NCBI GenBank assembly: GCA_934479825.1
Contig: CAKSOW010000007.1
Coordinates: 43,966 to 107,965 of the forward strand
Length of the DNA stretch: 64,000 nucleotides
Direction: 5' to 3'
From: an uncultured Eubacteriales bacterium
Lineage (GTDB): Bacteria; Bacillota; Clostridia; Oscillospirales; CAG-382
Made by a program: the position numbers and the translations under genes. The notes beneath the pieces are model-generated. The model saw nothing but the letters and a program-made list of their open reading frames with translations, had not been told where the DNA came from and did no database searches. This document shows, in pieces, positions 24,644 through 33,495 of the stretch; position 1 is the first letter of the stretch, and the number at the start of each line of letters is the position of its first letter.

Positions 24644-25597
24644 ATGAAGTTTTCAACTGCTTTTAATAAAAAGGAAAAAAAGCCAAAGATCAAAAAGCCG
24701 CGTGTTGACGAAACATTAAGCAAGCGCGGAAGAAAAGAATTGCGGAAAGCCAAGCTTGTTTCCGCCGCTTTTCTTGCGCCGAGTTTTATCGGCGTTCTGG
24801 TTTTCTTTATTTTGCCGTTTTTGGTTATCATCTATTATTCTCTTATCAATAATCCGGTTCAGAAAGAATTTGTAGGACTTGAAAATTACATCCGGCTCTT
24901 TCAGAATTATTCCTTTAAAACGGCGGCGTATAACACATTGCGGTTTTCGTTTGTCAGCGTGCCGTTAGCGGTTGTGCTGTCACTTCTTCTTGCCATGGCG
25001 CTCAACTGCAAGATCCCGATGCAGAGCAAGCTGCGTTCGTTCTTCTTATCGCCGATGATGGTGCCGGTTGCGTCCATTGTTTTGATCTGGCAGGTGCTAT
25101 TCCACTACAACGGAACGGTCAACGGTTTCTTGGCACAATTCGGGGTTGAGAAGATCGACTGGATGAAATCGCCGCAGGGGATATGGGTTGTCGTACTGCT
25201 GTTCCTGTGGAAAAACTTAGGCTACAATATGATCTTGTTTTTAGCCGCGCTCAACAACATTCCGAACGACATCTTAGAAGTGGCACGCGTGGAGGGGGCA
25301 GGACCTGTCCGACAGTTTTTCAGCATTAAACTGCGCTACTTATCTTCAACCATTCTGTTCGTAGCAATCATGTCGCTGATCAACTCCTTTAAGATATTCC
25401 GCGAGGTGTATTTGCTTTCCGGCGATGTGCCGTATGAAAGCCTGTACATGCTGCAACATTATATGAACAATACCTTCGCAAGCCTTGATTATCAGAAATT
25501 GTCCGCGGCTGCCATTATCATGGCCATTGTCATGGTGCTTATTATAGGCATTCTATTCTTCGCGGACGACAAATACGGAAAGGATGTGGAGGAATGA
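24644..25597 (+). CDS. ABC transporter permease, MalF/UgpA type
   Basis: 317 residues. A very basic N-terminal tail (KKEKKPKIKKPRVDETLSKR) is followed by six membrane helices beginning LVSAAFLAPSFIGVLVFFIL. The EAA loop that touches the ATPase reads LEVARVEGAGPVRQFFSIKL. This is the first permease subunit of a CUT1 carbohydrate importer. The frame is open from 24521, but ATG 24644 starts at the typical place; the GGGAGG upstream is rather distant. Its stop overlaps the start of the second permease (ATGA). The ATPase is not encoded here and is presumably a shared MsmX-like protein. Confidence 0.88.
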   Translation: MKFSTAFNKKEKKPKIKKPRVDETLSKRGRKELRKAKLVSAAFLAPSFIGVLVFFILPFLVIIYYSLINNPVQKEFVGLENYIRLFQNYSFKTAAYNTLRFSFVSVPLAVVLSLLLAMALNCKIPMQSKLRSFFLSPMMVPVASIVLIWQVLFHYNGTVNGFLAQFGVEKIDWMKSPQGIWVVVLLFLWKNLGYNMILFLAALNNIPNDILEVARVEGAGPVRQFFSIKLRYLSSTILFVAIMSLINSFKIFREVYLLSGDVPYESLYMLQHYMNNTFASLDYQKLSAAAIIMAIVMVLIIGILFFADDKYGKDVEE

Positions 25598-26496
25598 GCG
25601 AGAGAAAACACTATATCCGCAAAAAAATCGTCGCGTGGATGGCGGCGCTGCTGCTGTTACTCGTTGCATTTGCTTTCCTTGCCCCGACGATCCTTACCAT
25701 ATCCGGTTCGTTTTTCACCCAATCGGAGCTTAGCTCCAACTACGGTAAAATCTTTGACGGTGCCGGCAGCGGCAGTTCTTATGTCGCCGAGCAGACGAAC
25801 TTGAAATTTATTCCGGATAAGGTTTCGTTCAAACAGTATTTTACGGTGCTGTTTCTCAGCCCGGAATACCTGTTCAAATTCTGGAACTCCGTCAAATACA
25901 CAGTGCCGATCATGGCGTTTCAGACGGTCGTTGCGTGTCTTGCCGCGTATGGATTGACGCGTTACCGCTCCAAGGGACGGGAAATCGTACTGTTTGTGTA
26001 TATCATCTTAATGTTAATGCCCTATCAGGTAACGCTTGTACCGAACCGATTGGTGGCGGAATGGCTGCATATCTACGGAACGTCATGGGCCGTTATTCTG
26101 CCGGGTATCTTTTCACCGTTTGCGGTGTTCTTGCTTACCAAATCCATGCGGCGTGTACCGACAGCCGTTGTGGAGGCGGCACGGCTCGACGGATGTAACG
26201 AGTGGCAGATATTCTTTAAGATCTACCTGCCGTTATGCAAAAACATTGTATATTCCGTTATGATCCTTGTGTTTATCGACTATTGGAACATGGTTGAACA
26301 GCCGCTCATCCTGCTTGGCAGTGAACATGAGGATATGTATCCGCTTTCGATTTTCCTCTCCAAAATCAACGGCGGGGAAGTCGGCATCGCTTTTGCGGTG
26401 GCGGTCATTTATATGATACCAACGCTTTTGATGTTCCTGTATGGAGAGCAGTATCTTGTGGAAGGTATTGCCAATTCCGGAAGCGTTAAAGGTTAA
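25594..26496 (+). CDS. ABC transporter permease, MalG/UgpE type
   Basis: 300 residues. A membrane helix at the N-terminus is followed by a longer than usual external loop with Gly/Ser (DGAGSGSSYVAEQTNLKF), and then the CUT1 permease fold. The EAA loop reads VVEAARLDGCNEWQIFFKIY. It pairs with the permease just upstream by a 4-base ATGA overlap, indicating coupled translation. It is followed after 63 bases by the adaptor gene, an unusual neighbour for a sugar importer. Confidence 0.9.
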   Translation: MSERKHYIRKKIVAWMAALLLLLVAFAFLAPTILTISGSFFTQSELSSNYGKIFDGAGSGSSYVAEQTNLKFIPDKVSFKQYFTVLFLSPEYLFKFWNSVKYTVPIMAFQTVVACLAAYGLTRYRSKGREIVLFVYIILMLMPYQVTLVPNRLVAEWLHIYGTSWAVILPGIFSPFAVFLLTKSMRRVPTAVVEAARLDGCNEWQIFFKIYLPLCKNIVYSVMILVFIDYWNMVEQPLILLGSEHEDMYPLSIFLSKINGGEVGIAFAVAVIYMIPTLLMFLYGEQYLVEGIANSGSVKG

Positions 26497-26559
26497 AACA
26501 CGTTTATTTTATCACATACCACATAACCGGCAGATTTTGTTTGCCGAAGGAGGACAAAC

Positions 26560-28848
26560 ATGGGAGAAAAAAAGATCAACCGCGAATGGGTCAAAACCTT
26601 CGCTATTATATTTTTGGCAGTTCTTTTGGTACTTACATTCTTTTCCAATACCATTATGAACATGACATTGCCGGAGGTTTCGACCGAATACATTCAGTAC
26701 GGCTCGATTAAGACGCAGGTGCGCGGTTCGGGAACGATTACCGCGTCGGACAATTACAGCGTCACCATCCCGACTACACGTGAAATTTTAAAAGTTGCCG
26801 TCAGCAAAGGTACACAGGTTCAAAAAGGCGATGTGTTGTTTCTTCTTGCAGAGGGCGACAGCGACGAATTGGAAGCGGCAAAGACCAATTACGATAACCT
26901 GAATTATGAGTATGCGAAAATGTTGCTCGATTCGGCCAATAACGACGATTTTGCCGATAAGCGGCTCGCCATTGAACAGCAGAAAGAGGACTTGAACGAC
27001 GCGAAAACCAAGCTTGCCGGTTTTTCCGAAACACAAAAAGCCATTGAGCTTGCCAAATTGGATGTCCGCGCTGCCGAAAAGGCTGTGACGCTCAAACAAA
27101 ATCAGATTTCGGAATTGGAAAGCGAAAAGACCGCAATCGGCTACACCCCGACCGAAGACGAAGTGCTGACCGGCAAGGACAACAGCGTTTCCTACGACCA
27201 ATATGCCAATGCCACCAAACAGCTTGACGCGGCTGAGGAAAAGATCGATTCCGCCAAAGCGGAACTCACAAAGCTCCAAGCCGAACAGAACACCGTCAAG
27301 AATACCTACGATAAGGTCAAGCGCGAATACGACGAGATCAACGGCAAGATCGAAACTCCGCTTGCTACTCTTGAAAAAGAAATTGAAACGTCCGACCGCA
27401 ATATTGAATCCCTCGATAACGATTTAAAGTATCTCAAGCAGGAATTCTATAACCAGACGACCAACAGCAACCTTGAAAAAGCCTATGACGATTATAAGGA
27501 CGAACAGGATAAATATCGCAAGGCCAAGAGAAAATTGGATAACCTGCGTTCCAGCGGCACGGCTACCGCAGAAGAGATTGCCAAGGCCGAACAGGAATAC
27601 AAAGCGGCAATGGATCGTGTTGACAGCGCATATGACTACTACGAATCCATTCTTACCGATGAAAAGAACAGTGCAGACGCAATCGAAAAGAACCTTGCCG
27701 CCAAGGAAACCGAATTGAAGTATGCGCTCAAAGACAATACCGATTTAAAGGCGAAATTGGAAGAAACCAAAGAACTTGACAAGCAGTTGAAGTCCAAGAA
27801 AACGGAATTGGATAAAGCCGAAACTGCCTATAACAGCGCAACCGACAAGGCAAATGCGGCACAGACTACCTATGACAATGCCGTGGCGGACAAAGAAGTG
27901 CTCTCCAAGAGCCTTGAAAAGGTCAGAAACGGTTATAAGTACGTCAAGTACAAGGATTACGAAGACCGTATCGAAGCCGAGAAAACCAACCTCGAAAATC
28001 TCAATATTGCACTTGACAACGAAAAAGAAAAACTCTCTGATTTGCAGGCTCAAAGCTCCGACAGCGAAGAAACCCTGAAAGAACGTGTAAAGACGCTGGA
28101 ACGTCAGCTTCTTACTTCAACGCGCGAATTGGAGCAGAGTATTGCCGACGCCGGCGACAAGAATAAATCGCAGGCATTGGAGCTTGAAAAGAAAAAGAAA
28201 GAAATTGACAAGGCCGCCAAAGAAATTACCAAGCTGGAAGAAAAGTATACGTCTACTGAGGTTTTAGCACCTATTTCGGGAGAAATTGTTTCACTTAATG
28301 TAACAAGCGGACAAAAAACTCAGCCAGATACTTCATTATGTGAAATTGCTCTCGCTGAGCAAGGCTATAAGATGACTATGACGGTTACCCAAGAACAAGC
28401 AGCAAAACTTCGTATGGGTGTTCAAGCAGAGGTTACGAGTTACATTCCAGGTGGAAAGACGATAACAGCAACGCTTACTGCCATAAAAAATGATACTGCC
28501 AATCCCGGAAGCCGTCAAAAAATTCTTGAATTTAGCGTTGAAGGTGACGGAGTTAAGGTAAATGATACACTTTCGGTAGCCGTCGGCGACAAGAACGCAA
28601 GCTACGACAGCACCGTTCCCAACACGGCTATCCGCGAGGACAGCGACGGCAAGTATATCCTTATCGTTGAATCCCAGTCCACGCCGATCTCGACGCGCTA
28701 TAAGGCAAAACGCGTCGCTGTCAACGTCGTTGCAAGCGACGATACCCGTTCGGCTATCTCCGGCGATTTCCAGAACTATTCGTATGTCATTGCTACATCC
28801 TCCAAACCGATCAATAACGGAGAGCAGGTGAAGCTGATTGAAAACTAA
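26560..28848 (+). CDS. Long coiled-coil membrane-fusion (HlyD/MacA-like) adaptor
   Basis: 762 residues with an N-terminal membrane anchor (WVKTFAIIFLAVLLVLTFF). The first half of a biotinyl-lipoyl-like domain follows (about 45-95, with VAVSKGTQVQKGDVLFLLAE). A very long coiled coil spans about 95-560 (repeated K, E, A, D; for example LEKEIETSDRNIESLDNDLK). The second lipoyl half (TEVLAPISGEIVSLNVTSG) and a beta-barrel (about 585-680) come next, with a C-terminal domain to 762. HlyD/MacA adaptors link inner-membrane transporters to outer structures, and in Gram-positives assist MacB-like exporters. The coiled coil is far longer than in ordinary MacA. AGGAGG lies 6-7 bases before ATG 26560. Bases 28255-28580 differ in composition from the rest. 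Confidence 0.8.
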   Translation: MGEKKINREWVKTFAIIFLAVLLVLTFFSNTIMNMTLPEVSTEYIQYGSIKTQVRGSGTITASDNYSVTIPTTREILKVAVSKGTQVQKGDVLFLLAEGDSDELEAAKTNYDNLNYEYAKMLLDSANNDDFADKRLAIEQQKEDLNDAKTKLAGFSETQKAIELAKLDVRAAEKAVTLKQNQISELESEKTAIGYTPTEDEVLTGKDNSVSYDQYANATKQLDAAEEKIDSAKAELTKLQAEQNTVKNTYDKVKREYDEINGKIETPLATLEKEIETSDRNIESLDNDLKYLKQEFYNQTTNSNLEKAYDDYKDEQDKYRKAKRKLDNLRSSGTATAEEIAKAEQEYKAAMDRVDSAYDYYESILTDEKNSADAIEKNLAAKETELKYALKDNTDLKAKLEETKELDKQLKSKKTELDKAETAYNSATDKANAAQTTYDNAVADKEVLSKSLEKVRNGYKYVKYKDYEDRIEAEKTNLENLNIALDNEKEKLSDLQAQSSDSEETLKERVKTLERQLLTSTRELEQSIADAGDKNKSQALELEKKKKEIDKAAKEITKLEEKYTSTEVLAPISGEIVSLNVTSGQKTQPDTSLCEIALAEQGYKMTMTVTQEQAAKLRMGVQAEVTSYIPGGKTITATLTAIKNDTANPGSRQKILEFSVEGDGVKVNDTLSVAVGDKNASYDSTVPNTAIREDSDGKYILIVESQSTPISTRYKAKRVAVNVVASDDTRSAISGDFQNYSYVIATSSKPINNGEQVKLIEN

Positions 28849-29851
28849 GGCGCGCCTGATTCATCTTGTCGTTACCCTTGTTCTTGCCGCTGTGGCGGTC
28901 AGTATCGGAATCGCCATGAATGTGTACATGAATTCGTTTGATCACGAGCAGGTCGCGAAAAACTTCTCGAAGGGCACGCGCTTTACGCAGATTACGGTCT
29001 TTGTGCCGGAAACGGCCGGGCTTACCGTCGATAAGATCATGTACTTCCGGTATAAACTGGAAACAAAGTTGACCGAAAAATCGATTACTCCGTCCAGCGA
29101 CGGCGCAAGGCTCTATGCCGACGCCTTTACCTCGTTTGCCGACGCTTCGCTTTCCACGGACGGCTCGCGTTCGTCAAACGTCAAACTGGCGTATGTCGGC
29201 GGCGATTATCCGCTTTTCTATAAGGCTTACCGGGATATGCCGAATGTGGGAGGCGATATTAACCATGACCGCATTCTGCTGTCGCGCACGGCGGCATGGC
29301 AGCTGTACGGCGGCGAATCGCTGTACGATTATCCGGTCAAAATCGGACCCGCAACTTTCTACATCAGCGGCGTGTATCCTGACTACAAGGAATCCGCATA
29401 TATCAAGGATTTCTACGGCGACAAGGCGGCAGCAGCGGCCGATATCCAATCGGATGCCGCTATCAACATTACCTGCTATGACTTGATTTTAGTTGACCCG
29501 GTCAAGAATTTTGCCGTTGAAACGGTCAAGGAATGCTTGGATTTAACGGAGGGAACCTATCTTTTGGTGGAGAATTCCAAGCGGTTCTCCCTTGCCAACC
29601 TCTTCAAGACGATTCCGAAGCTGGTCAACGCGGATGAGCCGCTCCCGACCGGCGTCGATATCACACCGGAGGAAATGGCGGCACGGCATGCCGAAAAGGT
29701 GCTTGCCGTAATGCTTGTGGTATTCCTTATGTTTGCGGTGTATCCGTTTATTGGGGTATTGATTCTGCTATATCGCTTGATCCGCTTTATCAAAAAGCTG
29801 TTTGACAGGCTTGTCGTGAACAAGATCAAGGATAAACTCTCTTATTCATAA
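28838..29851 (+). CDS. MacB-core-like membrane protein with two helices only
   Basis: 337 residues starting at TTG 28838, inside the end of the adaptor gene (11-base overlap), with AGGTG 7 bases upstream. One membrane helix is near the N-terminus (residues about 7-27) and one near the C-terminus (about 285-315). The extracytoplasmic part between them resembles the MacB periplasmic core: ILLSRTAAWQLYGGESLYDY followed by PVKIGPATFYISGVYP. True MacB/FtsX permeases have four helices, so this looks like a reduced relative without transport helices. Translational coupling with the adaptor suggests that the two form a complex. Confidence 0.65.
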   Translation: MKTKARLIHLVVTLVLAAVAVSIGIAMNVYMNSFDHEQVAKNFSKGTRFTQITVFVPETAGLTVDKIMYFRYKLETKLTEKSITPSSDGARLYADAFTSFADASLSTDGSRSSNVKLAYVGGDYPLFYKAYRDMPNVGGDINHDRILLSRTAAWQLYGGESLYDYPVKIGPATFYISGVYPDYKESAYIKDFYGDKAAAAADIQSDAAINITCYDLILVDPVKNFAVETVKECLDLTEGTYLLVENSKRFSLANLFKTIPKLVNADEPLPTGVDITPEEMAARHAEKVLAVMLVVFLMFAVYPFIGVLILLYRLIRFIKKLFDRLVVNKIKDKLSYS

Positions 29852-29879
29852 TTTCGGGCAAAAACAAAACATATAAACC

Positions 29880-29895
29880 GAAACGAAAACGTTTC
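29880..29895 (+). promoter_or_regulatory. Inverted repeat upstream of the solute-binding lipoprotein
   Basis: GAAACG, four A, CGTTTC: a 6-base perfect inverted repeat 27 bases before the start codon. It resembles a LacI-type half-site pair but has no matched regulator, and no clear promoter accompanies it. Confidence 0.25.
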
Positions 29896-29922
29896 AAACA
29901 AAGAAAGGAATTGGTTATCAAC

Positions 29923-32427
29923 ATGAAGAAAAGACTTCTCAGCTTAGCGCTGGCCGCCGTTATGACGGTTTCGTCGCTTGCGCTTACCGCCTGCAATCCG
30001 AGTTCCGACGTGAGCGGAAAACCCGGAAAAGGCGCACTCACCACAAGAGATCTCACCAATATCTATAAGGCGGATTCCGTCAGCACGGTGGGGACTATCT
30101 TTGAGAATCTTCAAATCAATCAGGTCTACAAAATGAACGACGGTAAGTTGCTTGTCTGCGGCTATACCACCGAAGACTACGAAGACAAGTATTACATCAC
30201 CGATATTGATTTCAAGAACGCCTCCGAAATGACTATTAAAAAGGCAGAGGGGCAGAATTCCGGAACCTACATTCAGAACGTGACGGTCAATCCGACCGAC
30301 GGCTCTATCTGGTATGTCAAGAACGTCTACTCGTATTCGGACAACACGGACGGCGATATTTCCGATACAATGGAAAAATATGCGATGCCGACCGTTATCG
30401 GCGGTGCAGACGGAGCAGCCGTAGCTATCGGTTCTGATATAGCCATTGATTCCGGCTTTGCCGTCGACGCTACCGAGGATGCCAACGCTTACTACCTTGT
30501 CAAGGTGGACGCAGAGGGCAACATCGTTTCGGAAACATATATTTCCGCTGACCTTACGGTGACCGACGAAAGCGGTAACAGCTATCAATCCTCTCCCAGC
30601 AACCTGGTGCTTGCAGGAAACAAGCTTCTTTTCTGCGTTGATACGGTTGTTAAGGTCTATAATGCAGACACTGCTACCAAAGAAAATGAATATAAGATCA
30701 CCGATCAGTACATCGACAACCTGTATGTCGGCGCTTCCGGTACGGTTTATTATGTGCTCTGGGGCGAAAACGGCCAAGAGCTTTATAAGTTTGACCCCGA
30801 AACCGGCAAGAGCGATAAGACTGAATTTACCGGCCTTGACAATCTTTATAGCTACCAGTTCAACGCCGGAACAAACGGGTATGAGTTTATTTTGACGAAT
30901 GAAGACAGCATTTTGGGTTACAATCCGGGCGATGCAGCTCCTACCGAAATTTGCAGTTACACGAATTCCGACCTGGATATGACATCCGGAAATGTCAGTG
31001 CTCCGATCTTCTTGGAGGATGGCCGTATTCTTCTCTGTTTCTATGACTATGATACCAGCCAGAACGATGTTCTTCTTCTCTCCAAGGTCGATCCGTCTAT
31101 GGTCAAGGAAAAGTATATCATTACGCTTGGCGCACGCTATATGGACTATCAGATCAAGAGAGCGCTTTTGAAGTTCAACCGCACCAGCGACGAGTATAAG
31201 GTTGTGTTCAAGGACTATTCCAAGTACGACAATGAATCCAACAATTATAACGGTGCTTACGAAGCTCTTGATAAGGATATCCTTTCCAAGAACGATGCGC
31301 CCGATATTATTGTTGTCGATTCCTATGGCATGGACTACAAGAGCTACATTTCCAAGGGCATTTTTGCCGACCTTGAAAAGTATATGGATGCAGACGAAAC
31401 TTTCAACAAGGACGATTATCTGGCAAACGTATTTGAAGCAGAAAAGATCAACGGTCACTTGTACACCATCTCCCCGGCTGTAAGCTTTATGACGCTTGCC
31501 GGCAAGAAATCCATTTTTGGCGACAGAACACATTGGAATATGAAAGAATTCCTTGAAATGCACCGTTCGCTTGGTGAGGGCGAGCAGATGCTTCCCGAAT
31601 CGGCCAGAGACAGCTACGGTTCTGTTATGTTGATGATTGCCGAAAACGAATTTATCGACGATAACGGCAACTGCACGTTTGACAGCGAAGAATTCAAGGA
31701 TATTTTGGCTTATCTGAAAGATCTCCCGGCCGATTACACGGCATATCAGGAAAAATGGCAGAACAACGACAACTATTGGCAGGAGCAGGAGCTTTCGTAC
31801 AGCAAGGGCACGACCAAGCTTTATAACGCTTATATCTACAACTTCGATATGATTCCGGAGTTGGAGAACTATATGGGCGAAGAAGTGACGCTGATTGGTT
31901 ATCCGACGGCCACCGAAGGCGCCCAGGGCGTTCTGATCCAGCCGGCTACCGAACTTGCTATCAACGCCAATTCCAAGGTAACAGCCGGTTGTTGGGAAGT
32001 TATCAAGTATTTGCTTTCCGATGAGTACCAGAACCAGTTCTCCGGCGACCGGAGCGGAAACAGGGGATACTACGGTTCGTATCTGTTCCCGATCAAAAAG
32101 AGCATTATTGAGAAGAAGAAACAGAACGATATTCTTCCGCAATACTACACGGACTATGACGAAAACGGCAACGAGATTCAGGTAGAACGTCCGCGTTATA
32201 CGTGGATCGGCGATACGAAAGTCGAAAAGCGTAAGAGTACCGAGGAAGATGTGGCGCGTCTGTATGACATATTTACGAACGCAAACTTCTTTGTACGCGA
32301 AAACAAAGAAATTACCGATATCGTTATGAACGAAGCTCAGCCGTATTTTGATAATCAGAAGTCGGTAGACGAAGTAGTCGGCATTATCAACAGCCGTGTT
32401 CGTCTGTATGTCAACCAACAGAGATAA
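29923..32427 (+). CDS. Very large extracellular solute-binding lipoprotein
   Basis: 834 residues, about twice the usual length. The signal peptide begins MKKRLLSLALAAVMTVSSLA and its lipobox ends LTAC at cysteine 24. Residues about 40-400 are beta-rich with repeated short strands (YITDIDFKNAS, LYVGASGTVYYVLWGE) and look like a propeller-type domain. From about 400 a family-1 solute-binding fold begins (KYIITLGARYMDYQIKRALL, KNDAPDIIVVDSYGMDYKSY, INGHLYTISPAVSFMTLAGK). ATG 29923 is preferred over the in-frame TTG 29911. It is presumably the receptor for the two permeases upstream. The ligand is unknown. Confidence 0.8.
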   Translation: MKKRLLSLALAAVMTVSSLALTACNPSSDVSGKPGKGALTTRDLTNIYKADSVSTVGTIFENLQINQVYKMNDGKLLVCGYTTEDYEDKYYITDIDFKNASEMTIKKAEGQNSGTYIQNVTVNPTDGSIWYVKNVYSYSDNTDGDISDTMEKYAMPTVIGGADGAAVAIGSDIAIDSGFAVDATEDANAYYLVKVDAEGNIVSETYISADLTVTDESGNSYQSSPSNLVLAGNKLLFCVDTVVKVYNADTATKENEYKITDQYIDNLYVGASGTVYYVLWGENGQELYKFDPETGKSDKTEFTGLDNLYSYQFNAGTNGYEFILTNEDSILGYNPGDAAPTEICSYTNSDLDMTSGNVSAPIFLEDGRILLCFYDYDTSQNDVLLLSKVDPSMVKEKYIITLGARYMDYQIKRALLKFNRTSDEYKVVFKDYSKYDNESNNYNGAYEALDKDILSKNDAPDIIVVDSYGMDYKSYISKGIFADLEKYMDADETFNKDDYLANVFEAEKINGHLYTISPAVSFMTLAGKKSIFGDRTHWNMKEFLEMHRSLGEGEQMLPESARDSYGSVMLMIAENEFIDDNGNCTFDSEEFKDILAYLKDLPADYTAYQEKWQNNDNYWQEQELSYSKGTTKLYNAYIYNFDMIPELENYMGEEVTLIGYPTATEGAQGVLIQPATELAINANSKVTAGCWEVIKYLLSDEYQNQFSGDRSGNRGYYGSYLFPIKKSIIEKKKQNDILPQYYTDYDENGNEIQVERPRYTWIGDTKVEKRKSTEEDVARLYDIFTNANFFVRENKEITDIVMNEAQPYFDNQKSVDEVVGIINSRVRLYVNQQR

Positions 32428-32514
32428 ATAAGTAATTTTCAAGAAAAATGCGGCTTTTTTTAAAAGAAATGCCGCGTGAAAAAGAATGCAAGGGCTGCAT
32501 GCCCTTGCATTCTT

Positions 32515-32552
32515 GCCGCCCGATGGCTTGATCATCGGGCGGCTTTTTCTTT
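32515..32552 (+). terminator. Intrinsic terminator of the solute-binding protein gene
   Basis: Arms GCCGCCCGATG (32515-32525) and CATCGGGCGGC (32533-32543), then TTTTTCTTTT. A second hairpin (GAATGCAAGGGC/GCCCTTGCATTC) lies just before it. Confidence 0.85.
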
Positions 32553-32614
32553 TCCGGAAAAGCCCGGATAGGGGCTTTTCGTTTCGCGAAAAGCATATAA
32601 GAGACGGTTTTTGT

Positions 32615-33345
32615 CTTACTTTTTCGCTTGTACGAAAAAGTAACCAAAAAGTACACCAGAGGTCTGCTGACCTCTGGGCTCTGGGGAACGGTTCAAAATT
32701 CCGAGCGTGGAGTTTATTTGTTAAACCGCAAGCCGTGTGACTATCAAGGAATTTTACGGAAATTTGCAACCTTGTGCCATATAGCTCGGAGTATTTTGAA
32801 CCGGCGCGAGACGGCGGTTTTACTGTGTAAGGATTTATGATTTTTTATGAAAAGGCATACTCTGATTTGGGTAGACAGCAGGTTATGTGTTTCATGAAAA
32901 GTGAGAGTTTGGTGGGAGGTTGTTTTTGAGAGGACAGAAAGCTATTATTTAGGAAAACGGAAAGTTTTGTAAGAGTGCAAAAATCCGATTTTCTACATAT
33001 ATACAAACCGCAGGTTTACTTCTACTCAACCCACCCCAACTTTCCATTTCCACCGCACCAAATATAACGTACAGTTTCCCTTTTAAACGATCGCTTGCGG
33101 CGGCAAGACCGCACCGCAACTTCGATTTTCCACAAAACCCGATTCTGCGTTTGTACTACACTTCCGTTTCGCACCGGTTCAAAGCCTGAAAGCTGTTTTA
33201 GAGACAAAAAACTACAATTTTTATCAAAGGCATGCCTGTGTAGAGCTTTGAACCGCTCTCCGGGAGTCCAGAGGGCTATTTTGCAGCGGCGCTTCGCCGC
33301 CCCTCGGTCTGCTTTTGGTTACTTTTCGCAGAGGCGAAAAGTAAC
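32615..33345 (+). repeat. Composite non-coding repeat, copy B
   Basis: Fills the convergent junction between the solute-binding protein gene and the fucosidase gene. Order: palindrome 32615-32644, hairpin H2 32690-32802 (113 bases; GGTTCAAAATTCCGAGC against GCTCGGAGTATTTTGAACC), central part 32803-33175, hairpin H1 33176-33254, palindrome 33318-33345. H1 here is shorter (79 bases), and its arms read GGTTCAAAGC/GCTTTGAACC instead of AAAAC/GTTTT, a paired change. Same orientation as copy C. The short ORFs within are not conserved. Confidence 0.85.
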
Positions 33346-33393
33346 AGAAAAACGTCCTTTGGGAACTTGGGGCACCGCCAAAAACTATAATTT

Positions 33394-33442
33394 CCATAAA
33401 AAAAGACATGCGGTGCCACAGAGGTTCCTGTGACACCGCATG
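33394..33442 (-). terminator. Intrinsic terminator of the GH29 gene
   Basis: On the minus strand CATGCGGTGTCACAG pairs with CTGTGGCACCGCATG (one mismatch) and is followed by TCTTTTTTTATGG. It lies about 54 bases after the stop. Confidence 0.85.
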
Positions 33443-33495
33443 CCAAAACTCCAATTCTTTTGCTGCCTTTTTTAAAAGGACAAAAGCCCGTATTG

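Noticed and set aside
29880..29895. Catabolite-response (cre) site upstream of the solute-binding protein gene
   Set aside because: The inverted repeat GAAACG-AAAA-CGTTTC does not fit the cre consensus spacing; it is kept only as a weak unnamed operator candidate.
29944..32769. A 941-codon open frame antisense to the solute-binding lipoprotein gene
   Set aside because: It mirrors the codon bias of the real gene (few codons giving stops on the other strand), has no ribosome site and no recognisable domain, and runs into the repeat element.
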